A stretch of DNA of 64,000 nucleotides from DASYLJ01 sp964432595 (GCA_964432595.1 CAYSOF010000001.1:248001-312000); one strand, 5' to 3'; counted from the stretch's first letter, positions 8,532 through 17,517 are shown. The notes: a model not told the origin generated them from the letters alone. Numbers and translations: made by a program.

Positions 8532-8980
8532 TAACGCACTTGGTCGAGCGTGACGTCGGTGTACTGCTGCATCTCCTGGATCGTGTGCAGCTTGTACTCC
8601 TTCTCGTAGAAGATGCGCTTCACGCCGGTGTTCACGAGCACCTTGAAGCAATGGATGCACGGCGTGTGCGTGATGTAGATGTCCGCGTCGCGGATGCTCG
8701 CGCCGTTCTTGGCCGCCTGCGCGATCGCGTTCATCTCCGCATGGATCGTGCGGAAGCAGTTCTCCTCGACGTCCCCGGACGGTGTGGTCGACTTGTAGAC
8801 GAGGCAGCCGACGTCGAGGCAGTGCGGCAGCCCGGCCGGCGAGCCGTTGTAGCCCGTCGCCAGAATGTTCTTGTCGCGCACGATGACGGCGCCGACCTTG
8901 GCGCGCGTGCACGTCGAGCGCTCCGCCACCTGGCGGGTGATCGTCATGAAGTACTCGTGCCAGCTGGGCCGCGTGCTCAT
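8531..8980 (-). CDS. dCMP/cytidine deaminase family protein (deoxycytidylate deaminase, ComEB-like)
   Basis: A 149-residue zinc deaminase. The catalytic HAE is in RTIHAEMNAIAQ and the PCxxC zinc ligands in THTPCIHCFKVL. DVGCLVYK and GYNGSPAGLPHC are typical of dCMP deaminases, which supply dUMP for thymidylate synthesis. The start ATG overlaps the stop of the M50 protease gene (ATGA) and the stop overlaps pgeF, so it sits in the middle of a coupled operon. Confidence 0.92.
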   Translation of the reverse strand: MSTRPSWHEYFMTITRQVAERSTCTRAKVGAVIVRDKNILATGYNGSPAGLPHCLDVGCLVYKSTTPSGDVEENCFRTIHAEMNAIAQAAKNGASIRDADIYITHTPCIHCFKVLVNTGVKRIFYEKEYKLHTIQEMQQYTDVTLDQVR

Positions 8981-9864
8981 GGCAGCAACCGAAACGGCTC
9001 GGGCACGAAGGTGACGGCGAAGAGGACGAGGCTCATGAATGCTCCCACGGTCCGCGCGGCGCCGAGCGGGCGCGGATCGTCGAGGGTCGGCGGGTGACGC
9101 AGGCCGACCAGCACGGTGATGAGGACGGCCCACAAGAGCCAGCCCGACCAGCCGGTCCATCCCAGCCAGACGAGCGCGGCGACGATCAGAAACGGCACGA
9201 AGCGCGCGCGCCGGCGGAATGCCGCATAGAGGACGTGGCCGCCGTCCAGCTGCCCCGCCGGCAGCAGGTTGATCGACGTGACGAGCATGCCCAGCCAGCC
9301 GGCGAAGGCGACGGGATGCAGCACGACGGTCGACGGATCGGCGTCGAGGACGACGCGGGTGAGGAACGCCGTCAGCAGGGAGTCGCCGAGCTCGAGCGCA
9401 CCCCCCGTGACGGGAGCGGGCAGGACCGTCGAGCGTGACAATCCGAACACGAGCGCGACCAGGGCGACGACGAACCCGGCCCATGGGCCCCCGGCGCCGA
9501 TGTCGAACAGCGCGCGCCGGTCCGGGAAGCGGGAGCGGATGCGGATGAACGCGCCGAACGTGCCGAGCGGGAAGATGACGGGCGGCGCCGGCAGGAAGTA
9601 GGGCAGGGACGCGCTCACCCCGTGCAGCCGGCACATGACGTAGTGACCGGACTCGTGGACCAGCAGGATGGCGAGAAACGCGAGCGAGAAGGGCAGGCCA
9701 CCCGCGAGGACGGCGATTCCCGCGAACGGATCGACGCCTTCGAACAGCGCGCCGGCGATGGTAGTCGTCGCGACCGTCGCGACGAGCAGCAGCCCGTGCA
9801 GCAGCAACGATCGGCGCGGGATCGTCACGGGCACCGGCGTCGCCCAGGCGTCGTACGTGCTCAC
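8977..9864 (-). CDS. Site-2 protease family (M50) membrane metalloprotease
   Basis: A 295-residue multi-pass membrane protein with the zinc motif HESGH (residues about 71-75) inside a membrane helix and the second conserved motif NLLPAGQLDGGH near residue 200. Several further hydrophobic segments are present and there is no PDZ domain, so it resembles the EGY-like S2P branch. Such proteases cut within membranes, often in regulated proteolysis. The GTG start overlaps the gmhA stop (GTGA) and its stop overlaps the deaminase start. Confidence 0.92.
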   Translation of the reverse strand: MSTYDAWATPVPVTIPRRSLLLHGLLLVATVATTTIAGALFEGVDPFAGIAVLAGGLPFSLAFLAILLVHESGHYVMCRLHGVSASLPYFLPAPPVIFPLGTFGAFIRIRSRFPDRRALFDIGAGGPWAGFVVALVALVFGLSRSTVLPAPVTGGALELGDSLLTAFLTRVVLDADPSTVVLHPVAFAGWLGMLVTSINLLPAGQLDGGHVLYAAFRRRARFVPFLIVAALVWLGWTGWSGWLLWAVLITVLVGLRHPPTLDDPRPLGAARTVGAFMSLVLFAVTFVPEPFRLLP

Positions 9865-10439
9865 GACAGGCGCTCGTCGACGAGCTCGCAGAGCACGTGG
9901 CCGATCAGGATATGCGTCTCCTGGATGCGCGGCGACAGTGTGCTGGCGGACACGCGCAGGCCGACGTCGACAAGACCGAGCAGCTCGCCGCCGGTGCCGC
10001 CGGTGAGGCCGATCGTCTTGATGCCGATCTCACGGCAGGCCGCGACGGCCTTCAGCACGTTGGGCGAGCGGCCGCTGGTGGAGAGGGCGACGGCGACGTC
10101 TCCGGCATTGCCGAGGCCCCGCAGCTGGCGCGCGAACACCTCGTCGTACCCGTAGTCGTTGGAGATCGCCGTCAGCGCCGAGGTGTCTGTGGTGAGCGCG
10201 ATCGCGGGCAGGGCACGACGCTCCTTCAGGAAGCGTCCGACGAACTCCGCCGCGATGTGCTGGGCGTCGGCCGCGCTGCCGCCGTTGCCGAAGAGCAGCA
10301 GCTTGTTCCCGGCCGACAGCGCGCCGGCGACGAGATCGATCGCCTGCTCGAGCTCCGCCGCCTGCTCGTCGAGGAACGTGCGTTGCACGCGCGCGCACTC
10401 GTCGAAGAGCGCGCGGATGGCGGCCTGGGTGCTCGACAC
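9861..10439 (-). CDS. gmhA: Phosphoheptose isomerase (SIS domain)
   Basis: Converts sedoheptulose 7-phosphate to D-glycero-D-manno-heptose 7-phosphate, the first step to ADP-heptose for lipopolysaccharide core. Diagnostic blocks are FGNGGSAADAQHIAAEFVGRF, SNDYGYDEVFARQLRG and ALSTSGRSPNVLKA. A GTG start gives 192 residues, the normal family length, and lies 33 bases after the lhgO stop. No other heptose genes are in the window. Its presence argues for a Gram-negative outer membrane. Confidence 0.93.
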   Translation of the reverse strand: MSSTQAAIRALFDECARVQRTFLDEQAAELEQAIDLVAGALSAGNKLLLFGNGGSAADAQHIAAEFVGRFLKERRALPAIALTTDTSALTAISNDYGYDEVFARQLRGLGNAGDVAVALSTSGRSPNVLKAVAACREIGIKTIGLTGGTGGELLGLVDVGLRVSASTLSPRIQETHILIGHVLCELVDERLS

Positions 10440-10471
10440 GACGGTGATGGTAGGCGTGGGCTCCGGGGGGG

Positions 10472-11683
10472 TCAACCGGCGCGACGCAGTCCGAAGCGAT
10501 CGGTTGCGATCGCGGCGATGCTGCGACCGATGGCGATCGACGCCGTGGCCGCCGGCGACGGGGCATTCAGCACGTGCACCATCCCGTCGGACTCGACGAT
10601 CCGGAAGTCGTCGACGAGCGTGCCGTCCGGCTCGACCGCCTGCGCGCGCACGCCCGAGCCGCCGGGCACGAGATCGTCGACCTGCAGCTCGGGGACGAGC
10701 CGCTGCAGCGACGCCAGGAACGAGCGCTTGCTGAACGAGCGCCACATCTCGTGCACGCCCGTTCGCCAATGACGGGACGCCATGCGCCAGAAGCCGCCGT
10801 AGCGCGCCATCTGCGCGAGGTCGCGCGCGGAGACGTTCGTGTGCCGGTAGCCTTCGCGCTTCCAGGCGAGCACGGCGTTGGGCCCGCACTCGACGCTGCC
10901 GTCGATGCGGCGGCTCAGGTGGACGCCCAGGAACGGGAACGCCGGATCCGGCACGGGGTAGACGAGGGTGCGGATCAGCGGGCGACGCTCGGGTCGCAGC
11001 GACCAGAACTCGCCGCGGAACGGGACGATCTCGAGACCCGGCGCCACGCCGCAGAGTCGCGCCACGCGGTCGGCCTGCAACCCGGCGCAGTTCACGATCG
11101 CGGTGCAGGTGAGCACGCCCGTCTCGGTCGTGACGCGGAAGCCGTCGGGAACCCGGTCGACGGCGCGCACGCGGGCGCCCATCCGGATCTCGACGCCGGC
11201 GTCGGTGGCGAGCCCGGCGTACGCCTTCAGCACGTTCCGATAGTCGACGACGCCGGTCTCGGGGACGTGGAGGCCCGCAAGCCCGCTCACCGCCGGCTCG
11301 AGCGCACGGATGTCGTCTCGCCGCAGCCGTCGGATGCCGGTGAGGCCGTTCGCGCGACCGCGCTCCTCGAGCACGCCGAGCGGCTCGAGCTCACGTTGCT
11401 CCGTCGCGACGACGACCTTGCCGCACCGACGATGCGGAATGCCGTGGGTCTCGCAGAATCGGTACATCAGCTCGCGCCCGTCGGTGCAGTTCTGCGCCTT
11501 CAGGGAGCCGGGCTTGTAGTAGAGACCCGAGTGGATGACGCCGCTGTTGTGTCCGCTCTGGTGCCCGCCGAGCCGCGTTTCGGCTTCGAGCACGACGAGC
11601 GACGAGCCCAGCTTCTCGCCGAGCGTCATCGCGGTGGCCATCCCGACGATGCCACCGCCGATCACGGCCACCGAGTACGTCAC
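10472..11683 (-). CDS. lhgO: L-2-hydroxyglutarate oxidase
   Basis: A 403-residue FAD-dependent oxidoreductase (DAO fold). The N-terminal dinucleotide motif is VIGGGIVGMATA. The family block GGHQSGHNSGVIHSGLYY follows, and LVPGGSGVRAQAV is near the C-terminus. It oxidises L-2-hydroxyglutarate to 2-oxoglutarate, usually passing electrons to the quinone pool. The GTG start overlaps the stop of the CBS-domain gene (GTGA). Several 2-oxoglutarate-using dioxygenases occur elsewhere in the window, but no direct link is shown. Confidence 0.93.
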   Translation of the reverse strand: MTYSVAVIGGGIVGMATAMTLGEKLGSSLVVLEAETRLGGHQSGHNSGVIHSGLYYKPGSLKAQNCTDGRELMYRFCETHGIPHRRCGKVVVATEQRELEPLGVLEERGRANGLTGIRRLRRDDIRALEPAVSGLAGLHVPETGVVDYRNVLKAYAGLATDAGVEIRMGARVRAVDRVPDGFRVTTETGVLTCTAIVNCAGLQADRVARLCGVAPGLEIVPFRGEFWSLRPERRPLIRTLVYPVPDPAFPFLGVHLSRRIDGSVECGPNAVLAWKREGYRHTNVSARDLAQMARYGGFWRMASRHWRTGVHEMWRSFSKRSFLASLQRLVPELQVDDLVPGGSGVRAQAVEPDGTLVDDFRIVESDGMVHVLNAPSPAATASIAIGRSIAAIATDRFGLRRAG

Positions 11684-12084
11684 CCGACTTCGGGCGGCGG
11701 CGGCAAGACGTGGTCGACGAAGAAGCGCAGTACGTCCGACGGCGCGATGATGCCGACGAGCTTCCCGGACCGGACCACGGGAAGATGGTGAATGCGTCGC
11801 TCCCGCAGCAGCGTGATGACCTCTTCGCAGGGCGCGAACTCGTCGATCGTGATCGGCGGCTTCGACATGATGGCCTGCGCCTCGGTGGTCGACGGATCGC
11901 TGCGCAGCAGCGCATTCATCAGGTCGATGTCGCTGACGAAGCCGACGACGCGTTCGCGGCCGTCCACGACCGGTACGCCGCCGATGCCCTCTCCGACGAG
12001 GACCGCGGAGATCGCATCGAGCTGCGTCTCGGGTGCCACGGACGTGACCCGTTCGGTCATGATGTTCCGGGCGTGACCCTTCAC
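11680..12084 (-). CDS. Tandem CBS-domain protein
   Basis: The 134 residues form two CBS domains only. The first runs from IMTERVTSVAPETQLDA to VVGFVSDIDL and the second from IMSKPPITIDEFAPCEE to LVGIIAPSDVL. Such proteins sense adenine nucleotides and modulate partners. The start is GTG (reading KGHARNIMTE after it) without an obvious ribosome-binding site. It is the first gene of the six-gene overlapping operon that ends with pgeF. Confidence 0.88.
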   Translation of the reverse strand: MKGHARNIMTERVTSVAPETQLDAISAVLVGEGIGGVPVVDGRERVVGFVSDIDLMNALLRSDPSTTEAQAIMSKPPITIDEFAPCEEVITLLRERRIHHLPVVRSGKLVGIIAPSDVLRFFVDHVLPPPPEVG

Positions 12085-12100
12085 GTGCTCGATCGCATAT

Positions 12101-12139
12101 CCCCGGTCCGTCGGGTGGTCAACGCCCGACGGACCGGGG
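12101..12139 (-). terminator. 15-bp perfect hairpin between GST gene and CBS gene
   Basis: CCCCGGTCCGTCGGG at 12101-12115 pairs exactly with 12125-12139 across a 9-base loop. It lies 6 bases beyond the stop of the leftward GST gene and just before the CBS operon, so it probably ends or attenuates GST transcription. No T-run follows on the minus strand, so it would be an atypical or Rho-assisted terminator. Confidence 0.6.
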
Positions 12140-12145
12140 CGACGG

Positions 12146-12790
12146 TCAGAAGCCGAACTGCGCCTTCTCCTCGGTGATGAGCGGCGCGATGGTCGGGCGC
12201 TCCATGTGATGGCGCACGTACTTGGCCAGCTTCGGCCAGCGCGACGCGTCCACCTCCACGCCGGCGTACTTCAGGTTGATCAGCGGCGACACGATGCCGA
12301 GATCGGCGATCGAGAACTGATTGCCGACGAGATACTCGCCGGTGACCTGGGTCTCGAGGTAGCCGAACAGCTTCGGCAGATCGACCTCGATCCCTTCTTT
12401 CACCACGGCCTCGTCGGTGGCCTTGCCCATGAAGCGCGGGCCGACGATGCGCTGGAAGAAGATCTTCCCACCGACGACCGGCACGAGCCCGCCGTCGCCG
12501 TACTCCTCGAACCAGAGCGCTCGCGCGTAGTCGTAGGGGTCGGCCGGGTAGAGCCTCGGCTCGGGGGCCACGCGCTCCAGATAGGCACAGATGACCGACG
12601 AGTCGGCGAGCGTCCGATCGCCGTCCTTGAACGCCGGGATCTTGCCGAGCGGGCTCAGCTTGTCCCAGCCCTCGGGCGTCTGTGCGCCGGGGAATACGGC
12701 CTCGAGCTGGTACTCGAGCTTCTTCTCGGCCATCACCACCCGCACCTTGCGGACGAACGGTGACGCGCCTACTCCATAGATCGTTCGCAT
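12146..12790 (-). CDS. Glutathione S-transferase family protein
   Basis: The 214 residues have an N-terminal thioredoxin-like domain (MRTIYGVGASPFVRKVRVVM, then GKIPAFKDGDRTLADSSVICAYLE with the conserved Asp-Ser glutathione-binding pair) and a helical C-terminal domain (GEYLVGNQFSIADLGIVSPL). The position usually held by a catalytic Ser/Cys/Tyr is in GASPFVRK, with Ser. GGAGGAGGG upstream supports the ATG. It conjugates or reduces electrophiles with glutathione; the substrate is unknown. It is divergent from the acidic secreted protein gene. Confidence 0.9.
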   Translation of the reverse strand: MRTIYGVGASPFVRKVRVVMAEKKLEYQLEAVFPGAQTPEGWDKLSPLGKIPAFKDGDRTLADSSVICAYLERVAPEPRLYPADPYDYARALWFEEYGDGGLVPVVGGKIFFQRIVGPRFMGKATDEAVVKEGIEVDLPKLFGYLETQVTGEYLVGNQFSIADLGIVSPLINLKYAGVEVDASRWPKLAKYVRHHMERPTIAPLITEEKAQFGF

Positions 12791-12884
12791 GAGACCTGCC
12801 CTCCTCCGGTCGGTCGTGGCTCCCGTCGTCGTGCCGAAGCAAGGGGCGCAACCAATCGCGGCCTCGATGGTTGAAGGCGGCCGC

Positions 12885-13640
12885 ATGGCCTCCCCCAGGT
12901 GGACCGCGCTCCGAGCGTTCGTGATGCTGGTGATCGGCGCCGCGGCCGCCCGGGCCGACGTGGTCTCGTCCCTACAGGGCTCGCACCTGTACCTGACCGG
13001 GGACGCGTCCCCGGACTCGATCGAGATCACCCCGGCCGACGGCAGCATCGAGGTGACGGGGTTCGACGGAACCCTCGTCGACGGCTCGAGCGACGCGGTG
13101 ACGTTCGACGGCGTCCGGCGCATCACGATCCGGTTGATGCAGGGCGCCGACCGGTTGCTGATGACCTGGGTCACGCTCCCGGGCGTCCTCGACATCGGGA
13201 TGGGCAAGGGCGACGACCTGGTCGATCTCGACGAGGTGTACGCTGGCCCGCTTCGGATCGCGACGAGCCAGGGGTACGACGTCGTCAACGTCTTCGGTCC
13301 GTCGTACTTCGAGTCGCTGCTGATCCGCACGGGCAGCGGCAACGACCTGACCGTCGTGGAGGCCGTTTCCGTGGACGGCAGCTTCGACATCATCTCCGGC
13401 AACGACGAGGACGACGTGTCGATCGCCGGGATCGACGTCTACGACGACCTCGACGTGCGTCTCGGGAACGGCGACGACCTCCTGTGGTTCGGCGACGCGT
13501 TCGTCGCCGAGGACACGGACCTCGACGGCCAGAGCGGCGACGACTGGCTCGACCTGTTCGGCTACATCGATCTCTGGGAAGACGTCGACATCGACGGCTT
13601 CGGCGACGACTGCTGCTGCTGCGGTTGGTGGTGGTACTGA
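12885..13640 (+). CDS. Secreted Asp-rich repeat protein with a CCCCGWWWY tail
   Basis: The 251 residues start MASPRWTALRAFVMLVIGAAAARA, a signal peptide. An alternative ATG lies 18 bases upstream. The mature part is very acidic and repetitive, with Gly-Asp-Asp units such as GMGKGDDLVDL, GSGNDLTVV, GNDEDDVSI, GNGDDLLWFGD and GQSGDDWLDL. These resemble loose RTX-type calcium-binding repeats or a beta-helix. It ends abruptly with DDCCCCGWWWY, four consecutive cysteines and an aromatic cap. I know no function for that tail. Calcium binding and surface location are inferences. Confidence 0.8.
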   Translation: MASPRWTALRAFVMLVIGAAAARADVVSSLQGSHLYLTGDASPDSIEITPADGSIEVTGFDGTLVDGSSDAVTFDGVRRITIRLMQGADRLLMTWVTLPGVLDIGMGKGDDLVDLDEVYAGPLRIATSQGYDVVNVFGPSYFESLLIRTGSGNDLTVVEAVSVDGSFDIISGNDEDDVSIAGIDVYDDLDVRLGNGDDLLWFGDAFVAEDTDLDGQSGDDWLDLFGYIDLWEDVDIDGFGDDCCCCGWWWY

Positions 13641-13781
13641 CCGCATGGCACACGCCGTGCGCCGTTTTCGTGCGCCGGCGCCACGAACCTTCCGCCACGT
13701 CGCGCATGCACGATGCACCGCGGCGTCGGCCCGCCAAAACAGGGCCGCGCGGTCGGCGTCGTTCTTGCTGCCCGTCCCCGC

Positions 13782-15215
13782 GTGCGAATCCGAATCGTCA
13801 CCGCCGCTCTCGCCACGGGCCTGCTGCTGACCGTCCCGGCACACGCGCTCCACAAGAACTCGCCGCCTGCCATCCGTCTGTCCAAGGGCGCGCCGACGTC
13901 GCATCCCGCAACGCCCTCGTGGGACCGCCATGTCGGGTTCGTGTCGAACGCCGATCTCGCGGGCACCGGCAACACGACGCGGCAGGTGTTCCTCTTCAAC
14001 CTCTTCGCCCACGACTGCGACATCGGCGGTGTCTTCGCCGGCTGTCCGTTGCCTCCGGTTCCGCCCATCCGGCAGATCACGTCGGGCCCGGGCGAGCCCG
14101 ACGACCCGAGCATCAACCAGCACGGCACGTTGATTGCGTTCGACGCGCTGGGCTCCTACGACGGCGGCACCGGACCGGCGGCCGCGTATCGGCAGATCTT
14201 CCTGCTCGACCTGGTGAGCAACACGCTGCGCCGGATCACGAACGGCACCGACGGCGACAGCGTCCGACCGTCGCTCAACCGCGCGGGCGGCAAGATGGTG
14301 TTCGAGTCCAGCGCGTCGCTGATCGGGCCGGGGGGCGTGTCCCAGATCTACCTGTACGACACGCGGGTCGACACGCTGCAGCGGCTCACCAACGGAGCGG
14401 CGCCGAGTCGCAACCCGGCGCTCAACAAGCTCGGTACGGTGATCGCGTTCGAGTCGCGCGCACGGCTGCTCGGCAACGGATCGGACTCGGGCATCACCCA
14501 GATCTTCTGGTACGACTTGAAGCGGGCGCGGACGTTTCAGCTGACCGACGGCAACGGACCGAGCACGAATCCGACCGTTTCGTCGGCGGTGAAGAGCCGG
14601 ACGCTGCGGGCGTCGGGCATCCGCCGCGTCGCCATCCTGTTCGACTCGACGGCCACCGATCTGCCGGGAACGGCTGGCGGCCCGGGACGGCAGGCGTATG
14701 CCGGCTCCGTCGACCTCGGCGATCTCCCGATGCTCGTCCAGCTGACGCCGGTGGCGGTGCCCGGCTGCACGCCCGCGAACGTCGGCGAGTCGTCGCATCC
14801 GACGATCGATCCGACGGGTCGGCGCATCGCGTTCGTCTCGACGGGCGATCTGCTCTGCAATGGTACGACGGGTCGTCGCGCGTTCGTGACCGACATGCGT
14901 CGGGCGCCGGCGACGCTCTATCAGCTCACGGGCCGCGGCGACGTCGAAGGGCCGCTCGGCACGTTCCTCGGTCTGTGGTTCCTGACGCTCTCGACGACCG
15001 ACGATCTCACGGGGCAGGGCGTCTGCGGACACCAGCTGCAGGTGATCGACTACTTCACCGGCCGCTGGGCGCCGGCGACCGCGCCGGGGCAGATCCCGCT
15101 CGAGCCGCCCGCGGGCAATCCCGATGCGGGCTGCGACGACGGCAACGCCTGCACCACCGACACGTGTGCTCCCGGCGGCATCTGCACGAACACGCCGATC
15201 GGCGGTTGTCCGTGA
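13782..15215 (+). CDS. Secreted WD40-like (PD40/TolB-type) beta-propeller protein
   Basis: A GTG start gives 477 residues with a signal peptide (RIRIVTAALATGLLLTVPAHA). The frame is open further upstream to an ATG at 13713. Repeated blade motifs include RQITSGPGEPDDPSINQHG, RRITNGTDGDSVRPSLNRAG, QRLTNGAAPSRNPALNKLG and FQLTDGNGPSTNP, as in TolB-like propellers. It ends with a Cys-rich module (CDDGNACTTDTCAPGG) that resembles a unit in the large Cys-rich protein at 25.7 kb. No catalytic residues are evident. It is 28 bases upstream of the tRNA gene. Confidence 0.82.
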   Translation: MRIRIVTAALATGLLLTVPAHALHKNSPPAIRLSKGAPTSHPATPSWDRHVGFVSNADLAGTGNTTRQVFLFNLFAHDCDIGGVFAGCPLPPVPPIRQITSGPGEPDDPSINQHGTLIAFDALGSYDGGTGPAAAYRQIFLLDLVSNTLRRITNGTDGDSVRPSLNRAGGKMVFESSASLIGPGGVSQIYLYDTRVDTLQRLTNGAAPSRNPALNKLGTVIAFESRARLLGNGSDSGITQIFWYDLKRARTFQLTDGNGPSTNPTVSSAVKSRTLRASGIRRVAILFDSTATDLPGTAGGPGRQAYAGSVDLGDLPMLVQLTPVAVPGCTPANVGESSHPTIDPTGRRIAFVSTGDLLCNGTTGRRAFVTDMRRAPATLYQLTGRGDVEGPLGTFLGLWFLTLSTTDDLTGQGVCGHQLQVIDYFTGRWAPATAPGQIPLEPPAGNPDAGCDDGNACTTDTCAPGGICTNTPIGGCP

Positions 15216-15243
15216 CCGCCGTGTAGGCTACGTTCCGCCCGTC

Positions 15244-15315
<72 letters not shown>

Positions 15316-15792
15316 CTTTCGTAAGTGCACGACTGAGCGCGTCTTCGTGCGTTGCCTGGAGATGAAGCAGCGCGAAGTCCAGTATGACAAGCTGGACTTC
15401 AGACGGCAGTCGCCGGGTCGTGGTGTTGGAGGCGAACTGCACGGCGGTCGATCTCGCGCCGTGCACGGAGCGCCGGGCGTCGTCTCACCTGCGTCACCGC
15501 TGCGCCGGGTGATTTCACGACCTGCATCGACGTCGACGTCTTCCCGACACCGACGCGTTGCTCGCGCCCGACGGCGACGACCGCACGCTGTCCGGCCCGG
15601 TCGCGATCGGCGTGACTGCCCTGCCGGTGCACCCCTGGCGTTTGGACTCCCCACGGCACCGTGCAGCGCACGAGCCGGGTTGCTGGCGTGCGTCGATGGG
15701 GCTGCACGGCGACCGACCGCGTCTGGTGGTCGGCAAGGTCGGAGGACCGGCGGGTCAGCGTCTGACAGCGGCTGCTCTGTCGCCTCGGCCGG
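15316..15792 (+). other. Gene-poor stretch after the tRNA with decayed coding traces and a hairpin
   Basis: No intact gene is convincing here. One plus frame from 15417 reads VVVLEANCTAVDLAPC and stops at 15510. The next frame from 15505 reads PGDFTTCIDVDVFP. The two look like pieces of one frameshifted secreted protein, but I cannot name it. A perfect hairpin, GAAGTCCAG (15374-15382) with CTGGACTTC (15392-15400) and a 9-base loop, lies about 60 bases after the tRNA; no T-run follows it. Confidence 0.35.
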
Positions 15793-16686
15793 TCAATCGC
15801 TCCTACAGGCCCCCGCGAGCTTCGAGCGGTAGGCCGATAGTCGCGAGCCGAAGAACTGCAGCCCCGCACGGATCCTTGCGGAGTTCCTCAGATCCGGGTG
15901 CGTGAGCACCCACATCTGCACGTCGGTTTCCTGGTACGTGCCTGGAAGCCGTTCCAACGCGGGGTGGTCGTCTGCGATGAAGCAGGGGAGCGCACCGCAG
16001 CCTACGCCGCGAGCAACCACCGCGAGAACTGCACTGATTGAATCGAAGCGAAGCTTCACACGCCCGTCCGGGACGTTGTCCGATGTCCAGCGCGCCTGCC
16101 GGTGCTGCTCGAGCGCACCGTGGTATCCGACCCACTCGTACGCGGCGAGCGCCTGACCGCGACCGTTGGCGTCGAGATAGGCGGTCGACGCATAGGCCGC
16201 TGCATTGACATGACCAACGCTCCGACCGACGAGGTGATCGGGCGGCGCACTGGTCGCGCGGATCACGATGTCGGCATCCCGCCGAGCAAGATCGACCTGT
16301 CGGTTACTCAGCGCTACATCCAGATCGACGTCGGGATACAGGGCGCGGAACGCTTCGACGTGATCCGCGAGCACATGGATCATCAAGGCTTCGCTCGTGG
16401 CGAGCCGCATGCTCCCCTGCAGACGCACGTCAGCCCCGAGCACGCGACGCTCGACGACCAACGCTTCCAGCTCCATGCGTGAGGCTGCTGCCGTGAGCTG
16501 CTCGCCCGCGTCGGTCAGTCGATAGCCGGTCCGGAGCCGCTCGAAGAGCCTCACCCCCATGCTGGTCTCCAGTGCCTCCAGCCGGCGATACACGCTGGAC
16601 GCGTTGACGCCGAGCACACGGGCGGCCGAATGGAGGCCCCGAGCGCGCGAGAGCGCGAGCACGAAGCGGAGATCGTCCCAATTCAT
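15793..16686 (-). CDS. LysR family transcriptional regulator
   Basis: The 297 residues have the usual N-terminal winged helix (MNWDDLRFVLALSRARGLHSAARVLGVNASSVYRRLEALE) followed by a periplasmic-binding-like effector domain (SMRLATSEALMIHVLADHVEAFRALYPDVDLDV and onwards). The length is standard. The ATG chosen places the DNA-binding helix at the expected position; upstream in-frame codons do not look like protein. It has no obvious divergent target: the plus strand upstream lacks a gene. Confidence 0.9.
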   Translation of the reverse strand: MNWDDLRFVLALSRARGLHSAARVLGVNASSVYRRLEALETSMGVRLFERLRTGYRLTDAGEQLTAAASRMELEALVVERRVLGADVRLQGSMRLATSEALMIHVLADHVEAFRALYPDVDLDVALSNRQVDLARRDADIVIRATSAPPDHLVGRSVGHVNAAAYASTAYLDANGRGQALAAYEWVGYHGALEQHRQARWTSDNVPDGRVKLRFDSISAVLAVVARGVGCGALPCFIADDHPALERLPGTYQETDVQMWVLTHPDLRNSARIRAGLQFFGSRLSAYRSKLAGACRSD

Positions 16687-16896
16687 GGGACTCGATCCCC
16701 GAGATCTGACCCCGCCGCGTAACGCGTGCTGAACCGAATCAGACGGCATGGGAACCTTCACGCCGGGCGGGGAGTATGGGTGATGCGACTGTCCACGTTC
16801 ATGGTGGTAGCAGGCCATGCGTTTAGAGTAAACCGATCATCTAAACGGCCGCCCGCGGTCAGAAGGCGCTTCGCCATTCCGCCACCTGGCGTCGGG

Positions 16897-17517
16897 TCAG
16901 CCGCGCGGCCGGCGACGGACGCTGCCTCGTCGCCGTGGCGCGTTCGTTCCGAACCGGCGCGCGAGTTCGTCTTTGCCCACACGGAGGATTCGGGCGGAAA
17001 GGCGCGCATCGTCCACCACCCGGGACATCGTCACGACGCCGATCATTCCAGTGAGGACCGCGATGGCTTCGTCACGCGCATCACGCCTGGATTTGGCGGG
17101 CAGCCATCGCGCGATCTCGTCGATCAGTTCCCGGAAGCCGTTCGAGGCCCCTCGTCGCGTGGCCGCGTCCGCTCTCACCAGCTCGCTGCCCATCGCCACC
17201 AGCGGGCACCCGCCGCGCCGATCATCCCGATAGGCTGGCGTGAGGCAGGACTGGAGGTGCTTGACGAACCCCTCACGGCCGCCTTCCGAAGCCCTTCGGT
17301 AGGACCTGACCATGTCGTCCAGGCCGAACGAGCAGGCCTCTGCGACGAGCTGATCCTTCGACCCGAAGTGCCGGTAGAAGCCGCCGTGGGTCAAACCGGC
17401 GGCGGCCATGATCTCCGCGACGCCCGTGGCCGCGATCCCGTGGCTGCGAAACGTCTGCGCGGCAAGATCGACGATGCGTCTGCGAGTCTCCGCAGTCTCT
17501 GTCTTCGACTTCCTCAT
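16897..17517 (-). CDS. TetR family transcriptional regulator
   Basis: The 206 residues have a canonical TetR helix-turn-helix (RRRIVDLAAQTFRSHGIAATGVAEIMAAAGLTHGGFYRHFGSKD, residues about 12-55) and a helical ligand domain. GAGGAG is placed 6 bases before the ATG. CPLVAMGSELVRAD recalls the AcuR/NemR-like branch that senses electrophiles, but this is only a resemblance. It is divergent from the DUF1993 gene, and two inverted repeats lie between them. Confidence 0.9.
   Translation of the reverse strand: MRKSKTETAETRRRIVDLAAQTFRSHGIAATGVAEIMAAAGLTHGGFYRHFGSKDQLVAEACSFGLDDMVRSYRRASEGGREGFVKHLQSCLTPAYRDDRRGGCPLVAMGSELVRADAATRRGASNGFRELIDEIARWLPAKSRRDARDEAIAVLTGMIGVVTMSRVVDDARLSARILRVGKDELARRFGTNAPRRRGSVRRRPRG

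Noticed and set aside
12789..12884. Longer N-terminal start for the Asp-rich secreted protein
   Set aside because: Extra residues would push the signal peptide inwards by about 30 residues and overlap the divergent GST start; the ATG before ASPRWTALRAF gives a normal signal peptide.
15374..15400. Hairpin after the tRNA as a terminator
   Set aside because: No T-run follows and it is about 60 bases from the tRNA end; kept only as a note within the gene-poor stretch.
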